A stretch of DNA of 64,000 nt. Source: Streptomyces albiflavescens (lineage in GTDB: Bacteria > Actinomycetota > Actinomycetes > Streptomycetales > Streptomycetaceae). Position numbers and translations under genes: made by a program. The notes beneath the pieces are model-generated. The model worked only from the letters and a program-made list of their open reading frames with translations. It did no database searches and was not told the origin of the DNA. The DNA lies in NCBI RefSeq assembly GCF_014645835.1, contig NZ_BMMM01000003.1, positions 124,001 through 188,000 on the forward strand, given 5' to 3'. Of this stretch, positions 1 through 9,137 are shown piece by piece. Numbering within the stretch: position 1 is the first letter of the stretch; the number at the start of each line of letters is the position of its first letter.

Positions 1-2
1 TG

Positions 3-794
3 CACGCCCAGGCGGACAAGATGCGCGCGTATGTGTCGACGGCCGTGGCGGCCAAGAACATGGCGCGCCGTGCCGATCGCATGCTCGCCGAGCTCGAGCC
101 GGTCCGGCAGACGGAGAAGGTGGCCAGGATCCGGCTGCCCGAGCCCGCCCCCTGCGGACGGATGCCGCTCGGTGCGGTCGGCCTGACCAAGTCGTACGGG
201 GATCTCCGCGTCCTGAGCGGAGTCGATCTCGCCGTCGACCGGGGCAGCCGGCTGGTGATCCTCGGCCTCAACGGCTCGGGCAAGACCACGCTGCTGCGGC
301 TCCTGGCCGGACACGACACCACCCCGGACAGCGGGCGTGTGGTGCACGGTCATGGGCTGCGCCTCGGCTACTTCGCGCAGGAGCACGACACGCTGGACCC
401 CGCCGACACGGTCCGCGGCCATCTGTCCGCCACGGCGCCGCATCTCACCGACGGCGAGGTGCGGCGGGTGCTCGGCTCGTTCCTGTTCACGGGCGACGAC
501 GCCGACAAGCGCGTCGGCGTCCTGTCCGGAGGTGAGAAAACTCGCCTCGCACTGGCGGGCCTGGTGCACTCGGGCGCGAACGTGCTGCTCCTGGACGAGC
601 CCACCAACAACCTCGACCCGGTCTCCCGGGCCGAGGTGCTGGCCGCGGTGGGCGTCTATCCGGGCGCGATCGTCATGGTCACCCACGACGAAGGCGCCAT
701 CGAGGCCCTGCGTCCGGACCGGGTGCTGCTCCTGCCGGACGCCGACGAGGATCTGTGGAGCGAGGAGTATCTGCAGCTGGTGTCACTGGCCTGA
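3..794 (+). CDS. ABC-F family ATPase, C-terminal half (partial)
   Basis: The visible 263 residues are the end of an ABC-F ATPase: soluble proteins with two ATPase domains and no membrane part, which act on ribosomes in translation control or antibiotic protection. The frame is open to the window edge, so the gene starts upstream and the ATG at 21 is internal. A charged linker helix is followed by the second ATPase domain with Walker A GLNGSGKTT (264-290), signature LSGGEKTRLALA (about 522-557), Walker B VLLLDEPTNNLD (about 582-617) and the switch His in MVTHDE. The LDEPTNNLD Walker B is characteristic of ABC-F. Which subfamily (housekeeping or antibiotic resistance) cannot be told without the N-terminal half. 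Confidence 0.9.
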   Translation, partial: HAQADKMRAYVSTAVAAKNMARRADRMLAELEPVRQTEKVARIRLPEPAPCGRMPLGAVGLTKSYGDLRVLSGVDLAVDRGSRLVILGLNGSGKTTLLRLLAGHDTTPDSGRVVHGHGLRLGYFAQEHDTLDPADTVRGHLSATAPHLTDGEVRRVLGSFLFTGDDADKRVGVLSGGEKTRLALAGLVHSGANVLLLDEPTNNLDPVSRAEVLAAVGVYPGAIVMVTHDEGAIEALRPDRVLLLPDADEDLWSEEYLQLVSLA

Positions 795-799
795 CGCCG

Positions 800-827
800 A
801 GGGTGCCGCCGGGACCGGCGGCACCCT
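800..827. terminator. Hairpin terminator between convergent genes
   Basis: A GGGTGCCGCCG / CGGCGGCACCC stem (801-811 with 816-826, plus an outer A-T pair) with a 4-nt loop lies just after the ABC-F stop and just before the stop of the convergent flavoprotein gene. There is no clear T-tract, as is usual in Streptomyces. It could serve both genes. Confidence 0.7.
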
Positions 828-840
828 GTCCCGGCCCGGT

Positions 841-2274
841 CTATGCGTCCCGGTACGCCTCCAGCAGCCGCAGCCACACCTCGCTCACCGTCGGATAGGA
901 CGGGACGGCGTGCCACAGGCGGTTGACCGGCACCTCGCCCGCGACCGCGACGGACGCCGAGTGGATCAGCTCGCCCACGCCGGGGCCGACGAGGGTGAGG
1001 CCGAGAATGATCTCGCGGTCGCTGTCGACGACCATGCGGGCCTTGCCGCGGTACCCGTGCGCGTACAGGCCCGCGCCCGCCACCGAGGACATGTCCACGT
1101 CCACGGCCCGGACGCGGTGGCCGGCCTGTTCCGCCTCGGCGAGCGAGAGGCCCACGGCCGCGGCCTCCGGGTCGGTGAAGACGACCTGCGGGACGGCCGC
1201 GTGGTCGGCGGTCGCGGCGTGCGCGCCCCAGCGATCGGTCTCCAGGAGGGGTACTCCCGCGGCGCGGGCGGCGATGGCGGCGCCCGCGATCCGGGCCTGG
1301 TACTTGCCCTGGTGGGTGAGGAGCGCGCGGTGGTTCACGTCGCCGACCGCGTACAGCCACTCGCTGCCGACGACCCTGAGGCTGTCGTCGACGTCGAGCC
1401 ACGACCCCGGCTCCAGGCCGATCGTGTCGAGACCGATGTCGTCGGTGTGCGGCACTCGGCCAGTGGCGAAAAGGATCTCGTCGGCCTCGATACGGTCGCC
1501 GGTGTTCGTCAGGACCACCACGGTCGAGCCCTCGCGGGTCACCGAGGCCACCGAGGTACCGGTGCGCACCTCCGCGCCCGCCTCCTTCAGGGCTTCGGCG
1601 ACCAGTTCCCCGGCGAAGGGTTCCATGCGCGGCAGCAGCCCCTTGCCGCGGACGAGGACGGTGACCTGGGAGCCGAAGGCCTGCCAGGCCGTGGCCATCT
1701 CGGTGGCGACCACACCACCGCCCACCACGATCAACCGGCCGGGCGCGGCATGCGCGCTCGTGGCCTCGCGGCTGGTCCAGGGCTTGATCTGAGCGAGCCC
1801 GGGCAGATCGGGGAGCTGGGCGCGGGTGCCGGTGCACACGGCGACGGCGTGCCGGGCGGTCAGCCGGTGCTGTTCGCCGTCCGCTCCTTCGACGCTCACC
1901 GCGCGGGGTCCGGCCAGCCGTCCGTGTCCGCGGTACAGGACGGCTCCGATGCCGTTCAGCCAGTCGACCTGGCCGTCGTCCTTCCACTGGGAGGTGTAGT
2001 AGTCGCGGTGGGCGAGGACCGCGGGGACGTCGAGGGGGCCCTGCACGGCTTGGCTGAGGCCGGGCACGCGGCGGGCGTCGGCGCGGGCGATGACCGGGCG
2101 CAGCAGGGCTTTGCTGGGCATACAGGCCCAGTACGAGCACTCGCCGCCGACCAACTCGCTCTCCACGACCGCGGTGGAGAGGCCGGCCGCGCGGGCGCGG
2201 TCGGCCACGTTCTCCCCCACGGGCCCGGCACCGAGCACCACGACGTCGTACGCGATGGATTCCGTTTCCGTCAT
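841..2274 (-). CDS. FAD-dependent pyridine nucleotide-disulfide oxidoreductase, MerA-like
   Basis: A 477-residue cytosolic flavoprotein of the dihydrolipoamide dehydrogenase/mercuric reductase class. It shows the N-terminal FAD loop VVVLGAGPVGENVA, a redox-active CX4C disulfide in GGECSYWACMPS (about residues 43-54), a NAD(P)-binding loop VGGGVVATEMA and the C-terminal dimer domain. The C-terminal catalytic His of lipoamide dehydrogenases (HPT...E) is replaced by Tyr in SYPTVSE, as in mercuric reductases, so it is unlikely to be a true lipoamide dehydrogenase. The start MTETESIAY at 2274 is chosen because the FAD domain begins right after it; the frame stays open upstream to 2394 without domain content. 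It is divergent from a thioredoxin gene 120 bp away, suggesting a shared thiol-redox role. Substrate unknown. Confidence 0.85.
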   Translation of the reverse strand: MTETESIAYDVVVLGAGPVGENVADRARAAGLSTAVVESELVGGECSYWACMPSKALLRPVIARADARRVPGLSQAVQGPLDVPAVLAHRDYYTSQWKDDGQVDWLNGIGAVLYRGHGRLAGPRAVSVEGADGEQHRLTARHAVAVCTGTRAQLPDLPGLAQIKPWTSREATSAHAAPGRLIVVGGGVVATEMATAWQAFGSQVTVLVRGKGLLPRMEPFAGELVAEALKEAGAEVRTGTSVASVTREGSTVVVLTNTGDRIEADEILFATGRVPHTDDIGLDTIGLEPGSWLDVDDSLRVVGSEWLYAVGDVNHRALLTHQGKYQARIAGAAIAARAAGVPLLETDRWGAHAATADHAAVPQVVFTDPEAAAVGLSLAEAEQAGHRVRAVDVDMSSVAGAGLYAHGYRGKARMVVDSDREIILGLTLVGPGVGELIHSASVAVAGEVPVNRLWHAVPSYPTVSEVWLRLLEAYRDA

Positions 2275-2394
2275 GGGGTCAGTCTGGTTGCTGGTGTGCG
2301 CCGTGGCCACACGGGTACGTGCGCGGAATACGCCCCCGGTGGGTGACGTTGTGCAAACCGGCATGACCCGGACGCGAGGAAGAGGGAACAACAC

Positions 2395-2775
<381 letters not shown>

Positions 2776-2790
2776 GACCCGCTACGCGGA

Positions 2791-4227
2791 TCAGAACGGG
2801 TACGCCGCCACATCCCCGCGCACCGTCGTCCAGCGCACGTCGGTGAAGGCCTCCAGGTTGGCCTCACCGCCGAAGCGGGCGCCGGTGCCGGAGGCGGCGA
2901 TCCCGCCGAAGGGCGCGACGGCCTCGTCGTTGACGGTCTGGTCGTTGATGTGCGCGATACCGGTGGGGATGCGCTCGGCGAGGTCGAGGCCGCGGGCGGT
3001 GTCCCGGGTCACGATGCCCAGCGAGAGGCCGTACGGACCCGCCGAGGCGAGCGCCGCGGCCTCGTCGAGGGTGCTGAACGAACGGACCGGCGCGACCGGC
3101 CCGAAGACCTCCTCCGCGTACGCGGGAGTCGTGTCGTCGACTCCCGCGATGACCGTCGGGCGGTAGAACAGCTTCTCGTGCGTGCCGCCCGCGGCCAGCT
3201 TGGCGCCACCTGCCGTGCTGGACTCCACCAGCCCCTGGATCTTGGCGAGTTGGGCGCTGTCGATGATCGGCCCGAGGTGCACCTGCTCGCGATACGGGTC
3301 TCCGACGGCGAGTGAGTCGGCCTTGGCGGCGAGCCGCTCGACGTACTCCTCGTAGAGGGAGGCGTGCACCAGGTGGCGCCCCGTCGTCATACAGATCTGC
3401 CCCTGGTGGAAGAAGGAGCCCCAGGCCGCCGTGGAGATCACCGCGTCGAGGTCGGCGTCCTCCAGGACGATCAGCGCGGAGTTTCCGCCCAACTCCAGGT
3501 GTGCGCGCTTGAGATGACGGCCCGCCGCCTCACCGACCGCACGTCCGGCGGCAGTCGATCCGGTGAAGGAGATCACCGGCACCAGCGGGTCGGCGACCAG
3601 TGCCTGGCCGGCCTCGGGGCCGCCGGGCAGGACGTGCAGCAGCCCCTCCGGAAGGCCCGCCTCGGCGAAGACGGCGGCGAGCGCGAGTCCGCCGCACACC
3701 GCGGTGCGCGGGTCCGGCTTCAGCACGACGCCGTTGCCGAGCGCCAGGGCCGGGGCCACCGAGCGGATCGAGAGGATCAGCGGGGCGTTGAAGGGGGCGA
3801 TCACGCCCACCACGCCCACCGGGACGCGCCGCGTGTACGACAGGCGCGGCGCCTCGGACGGCAGGATCTGGCCCGTCGGACGCGAGACGAGCGCGGCCGC
3901 CTCGTAGCACTCCTGGGCGGCGACGTGCAGTTCGAAGTCGGCCTTGCCCGGGATGGAGCCGGACTCGCGCACGATCCAGTCGCGCAGTTCGTCGGCGTGC
4001 GCGGCGAAGAGGTCCCCCGCCTTGCGCAGCACGGCGGCGCGGACGAAGTGCGGGGCCCCGGCCCACTCCGCCTGGGCGGCGCGGGCGTCCCGCGCGGCCG
4101 TCGCGATGTCCTCGGCGGCGGCGAGCGTGACGGCACCGAGCGACTCGCCGGTGGCGGGCTCGGTGACGGCGTACTCACCGCCCGAGAGGGTGGGGGACTG
4201 CCAGGTCCTGGGGTCGAGCAGCGGCAT
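2791..4227 (-). CDS. Aromatic aldehyde dehydrogenase (benzaldehyde/vanillin dehydrogenase-like)
   Basis: A 478-residue NAD(P)-dependent aldehyde dehydrogenase. It has the cofactor/Asn motif VIAPFNAPLILSIRSVAP, the Gly loop FTGSTAAGRAVG, catalytic Glu in LELGGNS and catalytic Cys in QGQICMTT. The overall pattern is that of benzaldehyde or vanillin dehydrogenases, which oxidise aromatic aldehydes to acids. It lies 81 bp downstream of pobA on the same strand, which fits oxidation of 4-hydroxybenzaldehyde to 4-hydroxybenzoate, the PobA substrate. MPLLDPRTW at 4227 is preferred as start, though the frame extends seven codons to 4248. The exact aldehyde is inferred from context. Confidence 0.88.
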   Translation of the reverse strand: MPLLDPRTWQSPTLSGGEYAVTEPATGESLGAVTLAAAEDIATAARDARAAQAEWAGAPHFVRAAVLRKAGDLFAAHADELRDWIVRESGSIPGKADFELHVAAQECYEAAALVSRPTGQILPSEAPRLSYTRRVPVGVVGVIAPFNAPLILSIRSVAPALALGNGVVLKPDPRTAVCGGLALAAVFAEAGLPEGLLHVLPGGPEAGQALVADPLVPVISFTGSTAAGRAVGEAAGRHLKRAHLELGGNSALIVLEDADLDAVISTAAWGSFFHQGQICMTTGRHLVHASLYEEYVERLAAKADSLAVGDPYREQVHLGPIIDSAQLAKIQGLVESSTAGGAKLAAGGTHEKLFYRPTVIAGVDDTTPAYAEEVFGPVAPVRSFSTLDEAAALASAGPYGLSLGIVTRDTARGLDLAERIPTGIAHINDQTVNDEAVAPFGGIAASGTGARFGGEANLEAFTDVRWTTVRGDVAAYPF

Positions 4228-4308
4228 GACGGCTCTCCGATCGATCACTGATCACCAGCGGGATTCGGCACAGTCACGAGCCTCGGCGAGCTCACACACT
4301 CATCGAGT

Positions 4309-5487
4309 TCATAACGCGAGCGGAAGTCCCGTGTAGTTCGCGGCGAGTTCGGCTGCCGCGTGACGGGATGCCGTGATCCGACGCAGCCGTGCGAGCTGCA
4401 TCCGGCGGTCGAAGACATCCCCATTTGGTTGAGTGTGCAACATCCTAGTCATGTCGTACGAGAAACGCGTGGCCTGCCATACCCGCTCCAGGCACAACTC
4501 CGAGTAGTGGTCGAGGAGCTGCGTCGATCCCGTGCGGTGGAACTCGGCGAAGCAGCGGGCCAGGACCCGTACGTCGGACACGGCCAGGTTGAGGCCCTTG
4601 GCGCCCGTCGGCGGCACTATGTGCGCGGCGTCCCCGGCCAGGAAGAGCCGGCCGTGGCACATCGGTTCGTGGACGCAACTGCGCATCGGGGTCACGGACT
4701 TGGAGGTGATCGGGCCGCGCTCCAGCCGCCAGTCGCCGTCGATCGCGAAGCGCGCGGAGAGTTCGTCCCAGATGCGGTCGTCGGGCCAGTCCTTGACGTC
4801 GGTGCCGTTGGGGACCTGCAGGTAGAGCCGGGACACCGAGGGCGAGCGCATGCTGTGCAGCGCGAAACCGCCCGGGCCACGGGCGTAGATCAACTCCTCG
4901 CAGGAGGGCGGCACATCGGCCAGGATCCCGAGCCAGGAGTAGGGGTAGTCATGCGCGTAGACGCAGCTCACCTCGGCCGGGAAGGCGCCCTGTGCGATGC
5001 CGTGGGAGCCGTCGCAGCCCACCACGTAGTCGCAGCTCAGCATCTGCTCGCGGCCCTCGTGCACGAATCGCACGACCGGTGCCTGGCTCTCGGGCTTCTC
5101 GACGGCGAGCGCCTCGGCCTCGAACAACAGCGGCGGCCCTTCGGCGAGCTGGAGGGCGATCAGGTCCTTCACGATCTCCGTCTGGGCGTAGATCGTGACG
5201 GTGCGGCCGCCGGTGAGCACCGGGAAGTCGATGCGGTGGCGCTCGCGCTCGAAGCGCAGCTCGATGCCGTGGTGGATCAGGCCCTCGGCGTCCAGACGAT
5301 CCGCGGCGCCGCACTCGCGCAGGGCGTCCACCGTGCCCTGCTCCAGCATTCCGGCGCGCTGGCGCTGCTCGACGTAGGCCCGGGCCCTGCTCTCCAGGAC
5401 GACGCAGTCGATTCCCGTCCGGTGCAGCAGCCGGGCCAGCAGCAGCCCGGCCGGGCCGCCGCCGATGATGCCGACCGTAGTCCGCAT
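4309..5487 (-). CDS. pobA: 4-hydroxybenzoate 3-monooxygenase
   Basis: A 392-residue flavoprotein monooxygenase matching PobA in length and motifs: FAD loop GIIGGGPAGLLLARLL, the substrate-loop motif RQRAGMLEQG, the DG motif YVVGCDGSHG and the second FAD motif GDAAHIVPPTGAKGLNLA. PobA converts 4-hydroxybenzoate to protocatechuate with NAD(P)H and O2. It is the middle gene of a minus-strand unit: LacI regulator 48 bp upstream, aldehyde dehydrogenase downstream. No protocatechuate ring-cleavage genes lie in the window, so protocatechuate must be processed elsewhere. Confidence 0.93.
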   Translation of the reverse strand: MRTTVGIIGGGPAGLLLARLLHRTGIDCVVLESRARAYVEQRQRAGMLEQGTVDALRECGAADRLDAEGLIHHGIELRFERERHRIDFPVLTGGRTVTIYAQTEIVKDLIALQLAEGPPLLFEAEALAVEKPESQAPVVRFVHEGREQMLSCDYVVGCDGSHGIAQGAFPAEVSCVYAHDYPYSWLGILADVPPSCEELIYARGPGGFALHSMRSPSVSRLYLQVPNGTDVKDWPDDRIWDELSARFAIDGDWRLERGPITSKSVTPMRSCVHEPMCHGRLFLAGDAAHIVPPTGAKGLNLAVSDVRVLARCFAEFHRTGSTQLLDHYSELCLERVWQATRFSYDMTRMLHTQPNGDVFDRRMQLARLRRITASRHAAAELAANYTGLPLAL

Positions 5488-5535
5488 GACGCGCCTCCCG
5501 TCTCCGATCCGGCCGGGGACCAGGTACAGCCTCTC

Positions 5536-6570
5536 TCAGCTCGAGTCGCGATGCACGACCCGCGCGCCCAGCACCTCGTGCGTCTCGGGCGCGGCGCCGG
5601 GTTCCCGCACCGCGCGGTCGACCAGTTCGGCGAGGTCGCGTCCGGACGGCAGTTCGATGTGGACGGTGCTCAGGCGGGGCCGCAGCAGCCGGCCGAGCAT
5701 CAGGTCGTCCGCACCGATGACGGCCGTGTCGTCCGGGATGCCGATGCCCTCGTCCAGCAGGGCGCGCATCAGCAGCATCGCGTACTCGTCGTTGTACGCG
5801 AACACGGCGTCGAGGTCGAGGGAGCGCCAGCGGGCCGCGAGACGTGCGGCGGCCTCCTCCTCGTAGGCCAGCGGCAGCACGGTCGCCGACGCGTCCGTGC
5901 CGTGCAGGGCGCGGCGTACGCCTTCGAGGCGGGGCTTGGAGAAGATCTCCAGGCCCGTCTCCTCGGGCACCACGACACCGATGCGGCGGCGGCCGCGGGC
6001 CACGAGATGGGCGCCCGCGCAGTGGCCGACCCGGTCGTGGTCCATGAGCAGCGCGTGCGCGCCCTCGACACGCTCGGGGCCCAGCGTGACGACGGCCCGG
6101 GCACCGGAGCGCTTGAGGACGGCCACGCCCTGCGGGCCGAGCCCGCTGCCGGGGACCAGGACGGCGACCGGACGCAGCTCCGCCCAGACGCTGGCCGCCT
6201 CGTCGCCGTGCAGGCCGACGCTGCCGTACTGCACGACGGTGTAGTCGAGGCGGCTGAGGGCCCACTGGAGCTCGTTGAAGAACTGGCTGTAGAGAGGGCC
6301 CACGGGCACGGACGGCGCCGGCATCAGGACCATGCGGCTGTGCCCGGCGCGCAGGCTGCGGGCCGCGGCATGGGGGACGTACCCGAGCTCCTTGGCGGCC
6401 TCGTGGACGCGGCGGCGGGTGGGTTCGCTGATCCGGACGGCGCTGGTGTTGTTCAGGACGTACGAGACGGTCGCGCGCGAGACGCCCGCGAGGCGCGCCA
6501 CATCGGCACTGGTCGGCACGGGTCGTTGTGCGGGCGACGTCGGGGCGGACTGCTTCGGTATCTGCACCAT
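5536..6570 (-). CDS. LacI-family transcriptional regulator
   Basis: A 344-residue regulator with an N-terminal LacI helix-turn-helix and hinge (TSADVARLAGVSRATVSYVL, then LGYVPHAAARSLRAG) followed by a periplasmic-binding-protein-like effector domain ending in the typical GADD...STVHIE pattern. It heads the unit with pobA and the aldehyde dehydrogenase and probably controls it, although pobA regulators are more often IclR or AraC type, so the ligand is uncertain. The start at 6570 (MVQIPKQ) sits just before the DNA-binding domain; ATGs at 6582 and 6657 are also in frame. The promoter region shared with the divergent amidase holds a 15-bp direct repeat and a small dyad. Confidence 0.87.
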   Translation of the reverse strand: MVQIPKQSAPTSPAQRPVPTSADVARLAGVSRATVSYVLNNTSAVRISEPTRRRVHEAAKELGYVPHAAARSLRAGHSRMVLMPAPSVPVGPLYSQFFNELQWALSRLDYTVVQYGSVGLHGDEAASVWAELRPVAVLVPGSGLGPQGVAVLKRSGARAVVTLGPERVEGAHALLMDHDRVGHCAGAHLVARGRRRIGVVVPEETGLEIFSKPRLEGVRRALHGTDASATVLPLAYEEEAAARLAARWRSLDLDAVFAYNDEYAMLLMRALLDEGIGIPDDTAVIGADDLMLGRLLRPRLSTVHIELPSGRDLAELVDRAVREPGAAPETHEVLGARVVHRDSS

Positions 6571-6640
6571 GACGTGTCGCATCCTTGCAGAAGCACGGCG
6601 CGCCGCTTTGTGCCGGGGGGCTTCGGGACTCCGGAACGGC

Positions 6641-6675
6641 GGAACTCCCGCTTCCACAAAGGAACTTCCGCTTCC
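6641..6675. promoter_or_regulatory. 15-bp direct repeat in LacI/amidase promoter region
   Basis: GGAACTCCCGCTTCC (6641-6655) recurs as GGAACTTCCGCTTCC (6661-6675) with one mismatch and a 20-bp period, two helical turns. It lies between the LacI regulator and the divergent amidase, so it is a candidate regulator site. Confidence 0.4.
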
Positions 6676-6700
6676 CGTATCCGAGGCGCCATCTGCAGGT

Positions 6701-6712
6701 TACCGTTCGGTA
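6701..6712. promoter_or_regulatory. Small dyad TACCG-TT-CGGTA upstream of amidase
   Basis: Perfect 5-bp arms with a 2-bp centre, 26 bp before the amidase start. Candidate operator for a LacI- or TetR-type protein; the divergent LacI gene product is the obvious candidate. Confidence 0.4.
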
Positions 6713-6738
6713 GACGACATGCTTCGGAGGTGTCCCGG

Positions 6739-8163
6739 ATGGCTCACGACCGTGCCACAGGTCTGACCGAATGTGCCCGCTCCCTCGCCGACGGTGAGGT
6801 GACCTCGCGCGAGGTGGTCGAGCGGGCACTGGCCCGGATCGAGGCGACCCAGCCGAGCCTGAACGCCTTCCGGCTGGTGCGCGCCGAGGCCGCGCTCGCC
6901 GAGGCCGACGCGGCCGACAAGGAGCTGGCGGCGGGGGTGCGGCGGCCGCTGCTCGGCGTGCCGGTGGCGGTGAAGGACGACATGGACGTGGCGGGCGAGC
7001 CGACCGCGTTCGGCTGCCCGGGCGACTTCCCGCCCCAGTCCGAGGACGGTGAGGCCGTACGCCGACTGAGGGCCGCCGGAGCCATCGTGGTGGGCAAGAC
7101 CAACACCTGCGAACTCGGCCAGTGGCCCTTCACCGAGGGGCCCGCCTTCGGCGCCACCCGCAATCCCTGGCACCACGGCCACACCCCGGGCGGCTCGTCC
7201 GGGGGCTCCGCCGCGGCGGTCGCGGCAGGGCTCGTCCCGGCGGCGCTGGGCTCGGACGGCGCGGGCTCGGTGCGCATTCCGGCCTCCTGGACTCATTTGA
7301 TCGGGATCAAACCCCAGCGCGGCCGGATCTCGACCTGGCCGCGCCCGGAGTCCTTCCAGGGCATCACCGTCAATGGAACGCTCGCCCGCACGGTCGCCGA
7401 CGCGGCCCTGCTGCTGGACACGGCGAGCGGCAACCACGACGGCGATCTGCACCGCCCGGCCGCGCTGCGCGTGTCCGACGCGGTGGGCCGCGACCCGGGC
7501 CGGCTGCGGATCGCGCTGTCGCTGAAACCGCCGTTCACCGCGCTGCCCGCCCGGCTCGACCCACTCGTACGGGCGAAGGTGCTCTCGCTCGCGGAGCGGC
7601 TCGCGGCGCTCGGGCACGAGGTGGAGGAGGCCGAACCGCGGTACGGGCAGATCGGGCTCACCTTCATCCCGCGCGCGACCGTCGGCCTCGCCGAGCGGGT
7701 GCGCGACGTGCCGTTCCCGGATCTCCTCGACCGGCGCACCCGCGACGCCGCCCGCCTCGGCCGGCTGCTCGGCGGTGCGCCCCTGCGGGCGGCCCGCCGG
7801 GCCGAGGCCACGCTGCACCGCCGGATCGGCGCGCTCTTCGACACGTACGACGTGCTGCTGGCGCCGACGACCGCCGCTCCCCCGCCGCGGATCGGCTCGA
7901 TGGTGAACCTTGGCGGCCTCGGCACCGACCGGGCCATGATCGCCGCCTGCCCGTACGCCTGGCCGTGGAACATCCTGGGGTGGCCCGGTGTGAACGTCCC
8001 TGCGGGCTTCGTCGGCGACGGCCTGCCTGTCGGTGCCCAGTTGCTCGGGCCGGCCGACAGCGAGCCGCTTCTGGTGTCGCTGGCCGCCCAGTTGGAGGCG
8101 GACCGGCGCTGGCACGAACTGTGGCCGCCGCACGAGGAGTCGGCGAACTCTCCTGCGGCATGA
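6739..8163 (+). CDS. Amidase (GatA/amidase-signature family)
   Basis: A 474-residue amidase-signature hydrolase. The Ser-cisSer-Lys triad is visible: Lys in PVAVKDDMD, the Gly/Ser-rich loop TPGGSSGGSAAAVAAG and the nucleophile region GSDGAGSVRIPAS. These enzymes hydrolyse carboxylic amides, and some serve as the A subunit of GatCAB; no gatB or gatC is adjacent, so a stand-alone catabolic amidase is likely. The start ATG at 6739 follows GGAGG (6726-6730) at 8-nt spacing. It is divergent from the LacI regulator at 5536-6570. Aromatic amide use would fit the neighbourhood but is not shown. Confidence 0.87.
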   Translation: MAHDRATGLTECARSLADGEVTSREVVERALARIEATQPSLNAFRLVRAEAALAEADAADKELAAGVRRPLLGVPVAVKDDMDVAGEPTAFGCPGDFPPQSEDGEAVRRLRAAGAIVVGKTNTCELGQWPFTEGPAFGATRNPWHHGHTPGGSSGGSAAAVAAGLVPAALGSDGAGSVRIPASWTHLIGIKPQRGRISTWPRPESFQGITVNGTLARTVADAALLLDTASGNHDGDLHRPAALRVSDAVGRDPGRLRIALSLKPPFTALPARLDPLVRAKVLSLAERLAALGHEVEEAEPRYGQIGLTFIPRATVGLAERVRDVPFPDLLDRRTRDAARLGRLLGGAPLRAARRAEATLHRRIGALFDTYDVLLAPTTAAPPPRIGSMVNLGGLGTDRAMIAACPYAWPWNILGWPGVNVPAGFVGDGLPVGAQLLGPADSEPLLVSLAAQLEADRRWHELWPPHEESANSPAA

Positions 8164-8212
8164 GCGAGTTCCAGCCCTGCGGCGGGTGACAGCGTGAGTC
8201 CTGTCCGCGCCC

Positions 8213-8551
8213 TCAGTAGCGGACGGCGCTCTGCAGCAGGGGTGGATACACGGTCGACCTCTCGCCGTCGACGGTGGTGCCCGCGAACTGCAGCATCGCC
8301 CGCAGTTCGCCATGCATCGGTGCCGGGTAGTTCAAGGTCGGGGCCGAGACCTCGTCCAGCGTGTGGAGGTGCTCGAGCGTCAGAGTCACCTCCAGGCCGG
8401 CGACGTTGTCGACAAGGTGTTCCACTCGCCGGGCGCCGACGATGGGCACGACGGTGCCTTCGCGGGCGCGCAGCCAAGCCAGCGACACCGCCGCGGACGT
8501 GGTGCCGAGCTCGTCGGCGATGGCGGCGACCGTGTCGCCGGCGTCGGACAT
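8213..8551 (-). pseudogene. Aldo/keto reductase, C-terminal fragment
   Basis: About 112 residues match only the C-terminal part of an NADP-dependent aldo/keto reductase: the helix AAIADELGTTSAAVSLAWL, the cofactor-binding segment VVPIVGARRVEHL and the closing helix LTLEHLHTLDEVSAP. The N-terminal two thirds, with the catalytic Tyr-Lys-His-Asp, are missing. The break lies at about 8550, exactly where an AraC fragment starts on the other strand, so this is a deletion scar rather than a short functional protein. Confidence 0.8.
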
Positions 8552-8552
8552 C

Positions 8553-8680
8553 TCGTCGGCTACGACAGCCCCTCACAGTTCAACCGCGAGTACCGCCGTC
8601 TGTTCGGCGCCCCACCCGGCCACGACGCCGCGCGCCTGCGCGCGGACAGCCACCCGCACGACATCCGACACCTGCCCTGA
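8553..8680 (+). pseudogene. AraC-family regulator, C-terminal fragment
   Basis: About 42 codons in frame encode the end of an AraC DNA-binding domain: VGYDSPSQFNREYRRLFG followed by APPGHDAARLRA, the second helix-turn-helix typical of AraC regulators. No start or N-terminal domain is present. It abuts the aldo/keto reductase fragment on the opposite strand. AraC regulators are often divergent from reductase genes, so a deletion across the shared promoter would give this arrangement. Confidence 0.75.
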
Positions 8681-8772
8681 TGAGGACCGGAGTCGACGGT
8701 CGACGGGCTGACGCACCGTCAATCCCGACGCGGGCACAGACTCACTCCGCTGCCGGTCGATAGTCTGTGACC

Positions 8773-8991
8773 ATGGACGATGCGTCGATGGTCGGGTTGA
8801 TGGGGCGGGTGACCGGCACGGTCGGACCCGGGCTCGTCGGCGAGGTGATCGTCCGGGTGCGCGGCGGCGCCGAGCACTTCCTCGCGTATCCCGCGTCGCC
8901 GAAGGAGCGCATCGAGCGGGGGACGGTCGTGATGGTGGTGGAGTATCTGCCCCCGAGGACCGTCTACGTCTCTGCGGCGTACGACAGTTGA
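8773..8991 (+). CDS. NfeD-like OB-fold protein
   Basis: A 72-residue protein resembling the C-terminal soluble domain of NfeD: GLMGRVTGTVGPGLVGEV, then RGGAEHFLAYP and TVVMVVEYLPPRTVYVSA, a five-strand OB-fold pattern. NfeD proteins are partners of flotillins, and a flotillin gene follows about 150 bp downstream on the same strand, which strengthens the call. The membrane segments of full NfeD are absent, as in several short actinobacterial forms. ATG 8773 has no clear ribosome binding site; GTG 8767 is an alternative two codons upstream. Confidence 0.7.
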   Translation: MDDASMVGLMGRVTGTVGPGLVGEVIVRVRGGAEHFLAYPASPKERIERGTVVMVVEYLPPRTVYVSAAYDS

Positions 8992-9137
8992 CAGCTCGTC
9001 TGTGCGGGTCCCGCCCCAGGTGAGAGCCGTCTGCGTCAAGATTGCAACAAGGATTCGTCAGCGTCTGGATCCCGGCCTTGCGCAGGAGCACACTCCCGTT
9101 CGTTCGGTGCCGATAGGGCACCATGCAAAGGGGGCGT

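Noticed and set aside
337..2346. Long plus-strand frame of 669 codons overlapping the ABC-F and flavoprotein genes
   Set aside because: It is a GC-rich shadow frame antisense to the flavoprotein; no domain, start signal or sensible composition.
4360..6738. The first 790 codons of the long frame that ends with the amidase
   Set aside because: They are antisense to pobA and the LacI gene. The amidase begins at ATG 6739, which has a good ribosome binding site.
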